This document shows, piece by piece, positions 41,022-46,877 of a DNA stretch of 46,877 nt (its first letter is position 1; each line of letters begins with the position of its first letter). Made by a program: the position numbers and the translations under genes. The stretch comes from Streptacidiphilus sp. ASG 303. Its GTDB lineage: Bacteria > Actinomycetota > Actinomycetes > Streptomycetales > Streptomycetaceae. Location: NCBI RefSeq assembly GCF_020991365.1, contig NZ_JAJLRA010000036.1, positions 1 through 46,877 of the forward strand, in the 5' to 3' direction. The notes below the pieces were generated by a model that saw only the letters and a program-made list of their open reading frames with translations, was not told the DNA's origin and ran no database searches.

Positions 41022-41474
41022 TCAGCCGCGGGGCGGCCGGTCCGCCGCAGGGGACAGGGCCTGCTCGAGGGCGTCCATGACGGACCGCCAGTGCCGCCGC
41101 CGCTCCTCGCGTCCGGCGGCGTCGGCGAGGCGCTCCTGGTGGAAGCGGACCGTCGCGCCCTCCCCGCGGGGGGTGACGGTGACCTGGACCGTGGACTCGG
41201 CGCCCGGCCCGGCGGGGCGCCGGGTGAGGCGGACACGCGATCCCTCGTGCCGGGAGCGGAGTTCGCCTGACGTGCCGTCGGCCGCCGTCCACGCCGCCCC
41301 GCGCTCCGAGGGGAGGACGGCCCCGTGGCCGAGCCACAGGGCCGTCCCCTCGGGGGAGACGAGGAACCGCCAGACGGCCTCCGGGGGGAGGGGGAGCGTG
41401 CGGGAGACGCCGATCTGAAATCCGGCGTCCCGGGTCAGTCCGGTGGGGCGGGTCGGTCCGGTGGGGCGGATCAC
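41022..41474 (-). CDS. SRPBCC (AHSA1/polyketide-cyclase fold) protein
   Basis: The 150-residue protein has the START/Bet v1-like pattern. It begins ISRTLPLPPEAVWRFLVSP-like (residues 17-36), then GTSGELRSRHEGSRVRLT, and ends with ERRRHWRSVMDALEQAL. These proteins bind hydrophobic ligands or act as AHSA1-type co-chaperones; the ligand is unknown. The GTG start at 41474 overlaps the TGA of the CGNR gene by four bases, so translation is coupled. Confidence 0.85.
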   Translation of the reverse strand: MIRPTGPTRPTGLTRDAGFQIGVSRTLPLPPEAVWRFLVSPEGTALWLGHGAVLPSERGAAWTAADGTSGELRSRHEGSRVRLTRRPAGPGAESTVQVTVTPRGEGATVRFHQERLADAAGREERRRHWRSVMDALEQALSPAADRPPRG

Positions 41475-42133
41475 GGTCCGGTCCTTCCGTCGGCGGTGTC
41501 CTCGGACGCGGGGCCGGCCGGTGCCGCCGTCCCCCCGGTGGCGCGGCGGGCGCGCAGCGCCCGCGTCTTGCTGCGGTTCCCGCAGCGCTCCATGGCGCAC
41601 CAGCGCCGCCGCCCCGGCCGGGAGGCGTCCACGAAGACGAGGAAGCAGTCGTGGGCCGCGCACTCGCGGATCCGGTCGGCGAGCGGACCGGTGAACAGGT
41701 CGACCGCGTCGCGGGCGACGGTCGACAGCGCACCGGTCCCGTCGGCGGGCAGCTCCCAGACGCGGGTGCGGTCGGCGCCGATGCACGGGGCGAGCGGCGG
41801 GGCGGCCGCGGCGCGGTTGACCTCCGCCAGGTCCCCGGGTCCCCAGGGGCCGCCGCCCGCCGCGGCGCGGGCCAGCCGCCACAGGGCGTCGCGCAGCCGC
41901 CGGGCCGTTGCGAGCTCCCCCGGGGAGACGCGGACGTCGCCGGGGCCGACACCGAGCCGGGACAGGGTCAGCCAGCGGGACAGGTCCTCCGGCGCGTGCA
42001 GCACCTCGTGGCGGGCCAGAGGTCCCGGACCGCCGGTGGTGAGGAGCTCCAGGCACAGCGCGCCGGGGTCGAAGAGGTACCGGGTGCCCTCGGGGGAGCG
42101 GAGGACCAGGCCGGTGCTTGCCGCCGCCGTCAT
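41471..42133 (-). CDS. CGNR zinc-finger (ABATE-domain) protein
   Basis: The 220-residue protein has an N-terminal ABATE domain (LCLELLTTGG, LHAPEDLSRWL, RRLRDALWRLA). It ends with the CGNR zinc finger: ECAAHDCFLVFVD, then RRWCAMERCGNRSKTRALR. These are thought to be DNA-binding stress regulators in actinobacteria. ATG 42133 lies six bases after TATACT (complement of 42140-42145), the best -10 box in the window, so the message is likely leaderless. It is divergent from the VOC gene at 42204 and coupled to the SRPBCC gene. Confidence 0.92.
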   Translation of the reverse strand: MTAAASTGLVLRSPEGTRYLFDPGALCLELLTTGGPGPLARHEVLHAPEDLSRWLTLSRLGVGPGDVRVSPGELATARRLRDALWRLARAAAGGGPWGPGDLAEVNRAAAAPPLAPCIGADRTRVWELPADGTGALSTVARDAVDLFTGPLADRIRECAAHDCFLVFVDASRPGRRRWCAMERCGNRSKTRALRARRATGGTAAPAGPASEDTADGRTGP

Positions 42134-42203
42134 GTCACCAGTATAAGTGGTTGCACCGTCGGGTGGACAGGATCCCGGGACCCGCAGGACGCCGGAGGAC
42201 CGC

Positions 42204-42662
42204 ATGGCCGTGCACTGGAAGCTCGTCGTCGACTGCGCCGACCCCCTCGCCCAGGCCGCCTTCTGGGCCGAGGCCCTCGGCTACGAGCGCGAGGACAACA
42301 GCGCCCTCGTCAAGCGGCTGCTCGCCTCCGGCGTCGTCGGCGAGGAGCAGACCGTCCTCGTCGACGGCCGCCGAGCGTGGCGGCACGCCGCCGCCGTGCG
42401 CCACGCCGAGGACCCCGTCGATCCCGCCACCGGCACCGGACTCGGCCGCCGCCTGCTCTTCCAGGCCGTCCCCGAGGCCCGGGAGGACAAGCGGGCCAAG
42501 AACCGGCTCCACCTCGACCTGCACGTCGGGGCCGCGCGTCGCGACGCCGAGGTGGAGCGCCTGAAGGGGCTCGGCGCCGCCGTCCTCAGAGTCGTCGACG
42601 AGGTGTCCGGCAGCCACGTCGTCCTCGCCGATCCGGAGGGCAACGAGTTCTGCGTGCAGTGA
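42204..42662 (+). CDS. VOC-family glyoxalase-like protein
   Basis: The 152-residue protein has a glyoxalase-like fold: WKLVVDCADPLAQAAFWAEALGY (residues 5-27, quoted in part) at the start, LHLDLHVGAARRDAEVERL in the middle and VVLADPEGNEFCVQ at the end. The last is the usual metal-site strand of the family. The function is open, ranging from antibiotic resistance to catabolic lyase. ATG 42204 has GGAGG five bases upstream. It stands 70 bp from the divergent CGNR gene. Confidence 0.9.
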   Translation: MAVHWKLVVDCADPLAQAAFWAEALGYEREDNSALVKRLLASGVVGEEQTVLVDGRRAWRHAAAVRHAEDPVDPATGTGLGRRLLFQAVPEAREDKRAKNRLHLDLHVGAARRDAEVERLKGLGAAVLRVVDEVSGSHVVLADPEGNEFCVQ

Positions 42663-42723
42663 ACCCGGGCCGGCCGCCGCCTCGGCGGCGGCGCGCCCCG
42701 CAGGACGTGGCAGGCTCGGGGGC

Positions 42724-43707
42724 ATGCACGCCCCGCCCGACCCGGCCCCCGCCCCGCCCGCCGACCGCGGCCCCCTCCCGGCCCCCGCCCCGCCCGCCGA
42801 CCGCGGCCCCGCCGCCCTGCGCAACCCCGTCGGCGCCCACGTGCCGGTCGCCGGCCGGGGGCTGGTCGGGACCGGACTGGCCTACGCGCGCCGGATCGGC
42901 GCCGAGGCGGTGCAGGTCTTCGTCGCCAACCCGCGCGGCTGGGCCACCCCGCCGGGCGACCCCGGGCACGACGCCGCCTTCCGGGACGCCTGCGCCCGGG
43001 ACGGCATCCCCGCCTTCGTCCACGCCCCCTATCTGATCAACTTCGGCTCGGACAACGCGGCGACCCGCGAGCGCTCCACCGCCTCCCTGCGCCACTCGCT
43101 GCTGCGCGCCCACGCCATCGGGGCGCGCGGCGTCGTGGTCCACACCGGCTCGGCCGTCGGGACCGCCCCGGGCGGCGGCTCCCGGTACGCGGAGGCGATG
43201 GCGCAGGTCCGGGCGGACGTGCGCCCGCTGCTGGACGAGCTGGACGGCCTCGGCGACGACGCCCCGTGGCTGCTGCTGGAGCCCACCGCCGGCCAGGGCC
43301 GCTCGCTCTGCTCCCGCATGGAGCACCTGGCCGCGTACGCGGACGCGCTCGACCGCCACCCGAGGGTCGGCGTCTGCCTCGACACCTGCCACGCCTTCGC
43401 CGCCGGGCACGACCTGGCCGCGCCCGGCGGGATGAAGGAGGCGCTGGACCTGCTGACGGCGGCCGCGGGCGAGGGGCGGCTGCGGCTGGTCCACGCCAAC
43501 GACTCGAAGGACGTCGCGGGCGCCCGCAAGGACCGGCACGCCAACATCGGCAGCGGGCACATCGGCGCCGAGCCCTTCCGCGAGCTGTTCGCCCACCCGG
43601 CGACCGCGGGCGTGCCGCTCGTCGTCGAGACCCCCGACCACGAGGGCGGCGGGGCCGGGCACGCGGCCGACGTCGCCCGGCTCAAGGAGCTGCGGGACCG
43701 CGGCTGA
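42724..43707 (+). CDS. nfo: Deoxyribonuclease IV (AP endonuclease)
   Basis: The 327-residue protein matches endonuclease IV. GAHVPVAGRGLVGTGL and EAVQVFVANPRGW come first, then FVHAPYLINFGS, VVVHTGS, LLLEPTAGQG, CLDTCHAFAAGHDL, VHANDSKDVAGARKDRH, NIGSGHIG and VVETPDHEG. These hold the three-zinc site residues. It nicks DNA at abasic sites in base excision repair. The first 35 residues are a Pro/Ala-rich tail with the segment PAPPADRGP duplicated, absent from other family members. CAGGCT (42711-42716) ends seven bases before ATG 42724, suggesting a leaderless transcript. Confidence 0.92.
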   Translation: MHAPPDPAPAPPADRGPLPAPAPPADRGPAALRNPVGAHVPVAGRGLVGTGLAYARRIGAEAVQVFVANPRGWATPPGDPGHDAAFRDACARDGIPAFVHAPYLINFGSDNAATRERSTASLRHSLLRAHAIGARGVVVHTGSAVGTAPGGGSRYAEAMAQVRADVRPLLDELDGLGDDAPWLLLEPTAGQGRSLCSRMEHLAAYADALDRHPRVGVCLDTCHAFAAGHDLAAPGGMKEALDLLTAAAGEGRLRLVHANDSKDVAGARKDRHANIGSGHIGAEPFRELFAHPATAGVPLVVETPDHEGGGAGHAADVARLKELRDRG

Positions 43708-43786
43708 CCGGCGCGCCGCACCGCCCGGCGGCCCCCGGCCCCCGCACCCCTGTACGCGGGGCGGGCGCCGCCCTACGCTGCCCGTC

Positions 43787-43954
43787 GTGCCAGGACCAGG
43801 ACCAGGACCAGGACCGGGACCGGGACCGGGACCGGGACCCGGACCCGGATCCGCGGGGCGGCGGGAGCAGCGCGGGAGGGGCGGCGGTACCGTCCCCCCG
43901 TCCGCACACGGGCCCTCCGCGCGCCCGCGTCCCGTCCGCGGGGCCGCCCGGTGA
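43787..43954 (+). CDS. Possible leader ORF with Pro-Gly repeats, coupled to the crotonase gene
   Basis: TACGCT (43774-43779) is a good -10 box, and GTG follows after seven bases. The frame starts MPGPGPGPGPGPGPG with ten Pro-Gly pairs encoded by a hexanucleotide repeat (43790-43851), then a basic tail. After 55 codons it ends in a TGA that shares GTGA with the crotonase start. The crotonase gene has no Shine-Dalgarno of its own. The ORF may thus be a leaderless translational leader, possibly slowed by its Pro codons. Chance in GC-rich DNA cannot be excluded. Confidence 0.4.
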   Translation: MPGPGPGPGPGPGPGPGPGPGSAGRREQRGRGGGTVPPSAHGPSARPRPVRGAAR

Positions 43955-44736
43955 GCGCGCCGGCCGTCCGCACCGAGCGGGCCGGGCCGGTCACCACCGT
44001 CGTCCTCTCCCGGCCCGCCGCGCGCAACGCGGTGGACGGCCCCACCGCGCAGGCACTGGCCGAGGCGTTCGAGGACTTCGACGCGGACCCCTCGGCCTCG
44101 GCCGCGGTGCTGTGGGGCGAGGGCGGCACCTTCTGCGCCGGGGCGGACCTCAAGGCCGTGGGCACCCCGCGCGGCAACCGCCTGGAGGCCGGCGGCCGCG
44201 GCCCGATGGGCCCCACCCGCCTGCGGCTCGGCAAGCCCGTCGTCGCCGCCGTGGCCGGGCACGCCGTGGCCGGCGGCCTGGAGCTCGCCCTCTGGTGCGA
44301 CCTGCGGGTGGCCGCCGAGGACGCGGTCTTCGGCGTCTTCTGCCGCCGCTGGGGCGTGCCCCTCATCGACGGCGGCACGGTGCGGCTGCCCCGGATCGTG
44401 GGCGCGGGCGTCGCGATGGACATGGTGCTCACCGGCCGCCCCGTCGACGCGGCCGAGGCGTACCGCATCGGACTGGCCAACCGCGTGGTGCCCGTGGGCC
44501 GCGAGCGGGAGGCGGCGGAGGAGCTGGCGGCCGGCCTCGCCCGCTTCCCGCAGACCTGCCTGCGCGAGGACCGGCTCTCCCTCCTGGAGCAGGAGGGACT
44601 GCCCGAGGCGGAGGCCCTGGCCGGGGAGTGGCGGCACGGGCTGCGGTCCCTGGCCGCCGACACGCGCGCCGGGGCGGCGCGCTTCGCCGCCGGCGCCGGG
44701 CGCGGCGGCTCCTTCGACGGTGCGGGCGGCGCCTGA
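43951..44736 (+). CDS. Enoyl-CoA hydratase/isomerase (crotonase) family protein
   Basis: The 261-residue protein has the crotonase signature. VVLSRPAARNAVDG comes near the start, GTFCAGADLKAVG is the first oxyanion-hole strand, VAAVAGHAVAGGLELALWCDLRVA (residues 92-115, in part) is the second, and IGLANRVVP lies near the C-terminus. In the second block the position of the first catalytic Glu of hydratases is Gly/Leu-rich, and Glu is present as GLELAL. It acts on acyl-CoA thioesters; the exact reaction is unknown. The GTG 43951 start overlaps the stop of the small upstream ORF. Confidence 0.92.
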   Translation: MSAPAVRTERAGPVTTVVLSRPAARNAVDGPTAQALAEAFEDFDADPSASAAVLWGEGGTFCAGADLKAVGTPRGNRLEAGGRGPMGPTRLRLGKPVVAAVAGHAVAGGLELALWCDLRVAAEDAVFGVFCRRWGVPLIDGGTVRLPRIVGAGVAMDMVLTGRPVDAAEAYRIGLANRVVPVGREREAAEELAAGLARFPQTCLREDRLSLLEQEGLPEAEALAGEWRHGLRSLAADTRAGAARFAAGAGRGGSFDGAGGA

Positions 44737-44793
44737 GGGCGGGCCCCGCCCGGCTGCTGCGGCGGAGCGTCCGCCGCCGCCCGCCTGGCCTCG

Positions 44794-44838
44794 GGGCCGC
44801 CGTCCGCCGGGCCGCCGTCCGCCGGGCCGCCGTCCGCC
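44794..44838. repeat. Three copies of a 15-bp repeat
   Basis: GGGCCGCCGTCCGCC occurs three times in tandem without a mismatch between the convergent crotonase and ABC permease genes. No gene is visible in 44737-44970. Confidence 0.8.
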
Positions 44839-44970
44839 GGGCCGCGGTGCGGCGGCCGGGAGCGCCGGCGGGGCGGCGCACGCCGGCGCGGTGCCGGTGT
44901 GCGCCGCCCCGGGCGGAACGCGGGTGCGGTGGTGCGGGGCCGCGGGAGGCGGCCCGCCCCCGGCGGGGCG

Positions 44971-45747
44971 TTACCGCGCGTCCCGGTCGAACGTCGAGGC
45001 CGACCAGCGGTAGCCGAGCACGCTGAGGCCGAGGCACCAGGCCAGGGCGATCCACCCGTTGCTGCCGACGGGGGTGCCGAGGAGGAGCCCGCGCAGGGTC
45101 TCGATGACGGGCGTGAAGGGCTGGTACCGGGCGACGGGCTGGAACCAGCCCGGCATGGAGTGCAGCGGGACGAAGGCGCTGGAGATCAGGGGCAGCAGGA
45201 TCAGCGGCATCGCGTTGTTGCTTGCGGCCTCCGCGTTCGGGCTGACCAGGCCCATGCCGACCGCGATCCAGGTGAGCGCCAGGGCGAACAGGACGACCAG
45301 CCCGAACGCCGCGAGCCATTCCGGGGCGGTCGCACCGACGGAGCGGAAGCCGATCGCCACGGCGACGGCGCCGACGAGGACCACGCCGGCGACCGACTGC
45401 AGGACGCTGCCGACGACGTGTCCGACGAGCACCGACGGGCGGTGGATGGCCATGGTGCGGAAGCGGGCGATGATGCCCTCCGCCATGTCGGTGGAGACGG
45501 AGACCGCGGTGCCGACCACGGTGGAGCCGACGGTCAGCAGCAGGATGCCCGGCACGACGTAGGCGATGTAGGCCGCGCGGCCCGCGCCGCCGCTCATCGC
45601 GTTGCCGAAGACGTAGACGAAGAGCAGCAGCAGCATGACCGGGGTGAGCAGCAGGTTCAGCGTGAGGGAGGGGTAGCGCCGGGCGTGCAGCAGGTTGCGG
45701 CGCAGCATGGTGGACGAGTCGCGCACGGCGAGGGAGAGGGAGCTCAT
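44971..45747 (-). CDS. ABC-2 type exporter permease (DrrB-like)
   Basis: The 258-residue protein has about six membrane helices. The DrrB/ABC-2 pattern includes MLRRNLLHARRYPSLTLNLL at the N-terminus, ARFRTMAIHRPSVLVGHVVG in the middle, and the conserved FVPLHSMPGWFQPVARYQPFTPV stretch (residues 193-215, in part). It forms the membrane part of a drug or lipid exporter with the ATPase encoded upstream. ATG 45747 has GGAGG upstream, and its ATGA overlaps the ATPase stop by four bases. Confidence 0.93.
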   Translation of the reverse strand: MSSLSLAVRDSSTMLRRNLLHARRYPSLTLNLLLTPVMLLLLFVYVFGNAMSGGAGRAAYIAYVVPGILLLTVGSTVVGTAVSVSTDMAEGIIARFRTMAIHRPSVLVGHVVGSVLQSVAGVVLVGAVAVAIGFRSVGATAPEWLAAFGLVVLFALALTWIAVGMGLVSPNAEAASNNAMPLILLPLISSAFVPLHSMPGWFQPVARYQPFTPVIETLRGLLLGTPVGSNGWIALAWCLGLSVLGYRWSASTFDRDAR

Positions 45748-46724
45748 CGCAGGGCCTCCGTGGACCGGTTCGGCTGGTTCGGCAGGTCGGGCGCGCTGCC
45801 GCTGTCGGTCAGGGCGAAGAACACGTCGTCGAGGTCGGGGGTGTGCACGGTCAGCTCGTCCGCCTCGACGCCGGCGGCGTCGAGCCGGTCGAGGACGGAG
45901 CGCAGCTCGCGCTGGGTGCCGTCGCTGGGGATCTGCAGCGCCAGCGCCTCGTCGTCCCGCGCGGCGCCGGGCAGCGCGAGGGCGGCGGACCGGTGGGCGG
46001 CCGGGTCGGTGAAGCGGAGCCGGACGTGCCCGCCGGGGACGAGCCGCTTGAGCTCCCCGGCGGTGCCCTGCGCGGCGATCCTGCCGTCGTGGAGTACGGC
46101 GATGCGGTCGGCGAGCTGGTCGGCCTCCTCGAGGTACTGGGTGGTGAGGAAGACGGTGACCCCGCCTGCGACGAGCTCGCGGATGATCTGCCACATGGTG
46201 TGGCGGCTGCGCGGGTCGAGGCCGGTGGTCGGCTCGTCGAGGAAGATGATCCGGGGGGAGCCGACCAGGGTCATGGCGATGTCGAGGCGGCGTTTCATGC
46301 CGCCGGAGTAGGTGGAGGCGGGCTTCCTCGCGGCCTCGGCCAGGTCGAAGCGCTCCAGCAGCCCGGCGGCGACCCGCCGCCCCTCGGACCGGGGCAGGTG
46401 GTGGAGGTCCGCCATGAGGAGCATGTTCTCCTCACCGGTGATCAGGTTGTCGACGGCGGAGAACTGGCCGGTGACGCCGATCGCGGCGCGTACCGCCTGG
46501 GGCTCGGCAGCCAGGTCGTGGCCGCCGACGTGGACGGCGCCGGTGCCCGGGTCGGCGGGGACGAGGGTCGAGAGGATTTTGACGACGGTGGTCTTGCCGG
46601 CGCCGTTCGGGCCGAGCAGGGAGAAGACCGTTCCCTCGGGGACGGCCAGGTCGACGCCGTCGAGCACGACCTTGTCGCCGTAGGACTTCCGCAGCCCGTT
46701 CGCCGCGATGGCCAGGTTGGTCAT
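45744..46724 (-). CDS. ABC exporter ATP-binding protein, daunorubicin-resistance (DrrA) family
   Basis: The 326-residue ATPase has Walker A GPNGAGKTT near residue 37, Q-loop VTGQFSAVDN, signature YSGGMKRRLDIAM, Walker B IIFLDEPTTGLD and the H-loop replaced by TTQYLEEA, where Gln stands for His as is typical of the DrrA family. The C-terminal 100 residues form the family's accessory domain. It powers the DrrB-like permease. ATG 46724 has AAGGAGC upstream. The substrate is unknown, and no biosynthetic genes lie in view. Confidence 0.95.
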   Translation of the reverse strand: MTNLAIAANGLRKSYGDKVVLDGVDLAVPEGTVFSLLGPNGAGKTTVVKILSTLVPADPGTGAVHVGGHDLAAEPQAVRAAIGVTGQFSAVDNLITGEENMLLMADLHHLPRSEGRRVAAGLLERFDLAEAARKPASTYSGGMKRRLDIAMTLVGSPRIIFLDEPTTGLDPRSRHTMWQIIRELVAGGVTVFLTTQYLEEADQLADRIAVLHDGRIAAQGTAGELKRLVPGGHVRLRFTDPAAHRSAALALPGAARDDEALALQIPSDGTQRELRSVLDRLDAAGVEADELTVHTPDLDDVFFALTDSGSAPDLPNQPNRSTEALR

Positions 46725-46753
46725 GAGGGTGCTCCTTCAGGGGCCGCGGGCGG

Positions 46754-46877
46754 TCAGAGGCTGCGGGCGGTGATGTCGCCGTGGTCGGTGGTGGCGCGGA
46801 TGTCGAGTGCGGTGGTGCCGTCGTTCCTCAGGGCGTTGCTGATGCGGCCGTGGCCGGTGCCGGCGTCGAGGGCGGCC
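46754..46877 (-). CDS. DUF4097-family beta-strand repeat protein, 3' part
   Basis: Only the last 40 codons are in the window. The end reads GHGRISNALRNDG, DIRATTDHGDITARSL, the short repeated strands typical of DUF4097 (a putative adhesin-type beta-helix). It lies 29 bp upstream of the ABC ATPase on the same strand, so the three genes likely form an operon. DUF4097 genes often sit beside ABC-2 exporters in actinobacteria. Confidence 0.75.
   Translation of the reverse strand, partial: AALDAGTGHGRISNALRNDGTTALDIRATTDHGDITARSL

Noticed and set aside
43787-43851. Collagen-like protein from the Pro-Gly repeat
   Set aside because: The repeat is a two-residue Pro-Gly unit, not Gly-X-Y, and is only about 20 residues long.
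36845-46877. Biosynthetic gene cluster around the MFS and ABC-2 exporters
   Set aside because: No polyketide, peptide, terpene or other core synthase is present; the exporters lie among unrelated housekeeping-type genes.
1-46877. tRNA, rRNA, riboswitch or insertion-sequence genes
   Set aside because: I looked for cloverleaf ends, transposase motifs and terminal inverted repeats with target duplications and found none I could support by eye.

Overview
The window is very GC-rich (third codon positions almost all G or C), densely packed, and full of GTG starts, overlapping GTGA/ATGA gene junctions and secreted proteins with Ala-rich signal peptides. Together with the gene families present (FUSC, DUF4032, EACC1, CGNR, an avidin-like protein, a tendamistat-like inhibitor, M28 aminopeptidase) this points to a Streptomyces or close relative. 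I see no rRNA, tRNA, insertion sequence, phage module or CRISPR array. It looks like chromosomal backbone of variable content rather than an island.

Layout. 1-110: end of an ATP-binding anti-sigma-type protein. 283-4015: two HAD phosphatases and a type-B carboxylesterase. 4145-6427: a TetR regulator with two matching palindromic operators, divergent from a secreted PHB-depolymerase-like esterase. 6550-11097: HEAT-repeat protein, ADP-ribosylglycohydrolase, RlmG-type rRNA methyltransferase, small coiled-coil protein. 11595-17373: Ser/Thr kinase, O6-alkylguanine repair protein, cytoplasmic avidin-like protein, VOC protein, CBS-pair protein, secreted metallophosphoesterase, YchJ-like protein. 17554-24042: secreted M28 aminopeptidase, AlkB-like oxygenase, FUSC membrane protein, DUF4032 kinase-like protein. 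24130-27215: a beta-phosphoglucomutase and GH65 phosphorylase operon. 27597-31970: a three-gene operon coding EACC1, a membrane-spanning caspase fused to solute-binding and VWA domains, and a solute-binding lipoprotein. 32040-36527: small secreted peptide, RluA-type synthase, FBP protein, a frameshifted DMT transporter, a tendamistat-like alpha-amylase inhibitor and a universal stress protein. 36845-40835: a class V aminotransferase-like protein and a TetR/MFS pair with operators. 41022-44736: SRPBCC and CGNR pair, VOC protein, endonuclease IV, crotonase. 44971-46877: ABC-2 exporter genes and a DUF4097 protein cut by the window edge.

The strongest candidate for a little-described system is the 27597-31970 operon. 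Its central protein puts a caspase-like protease inside the membrane and a solute-binding fold plus a VWA domain outside, followed by a separate solute-binding lipoprotein. The layout suggests that an extracellular ligand gates a suicide-type protease. Other strong observations are a shared DevR/OsdR-like promoter layout in front of the avidin-like, CBS and Usp genes; CTTGCAG repeats (the MalR-type motif of Streptomyces amylase genes) in front of the amylase inhibitor; two TetR circuits whose operators can be read directly; two small upstream ORFs that end on the start codon of the next gene; and many start codons placed 6-9 bases after a -10 box, which suggests leaderless transcripts.
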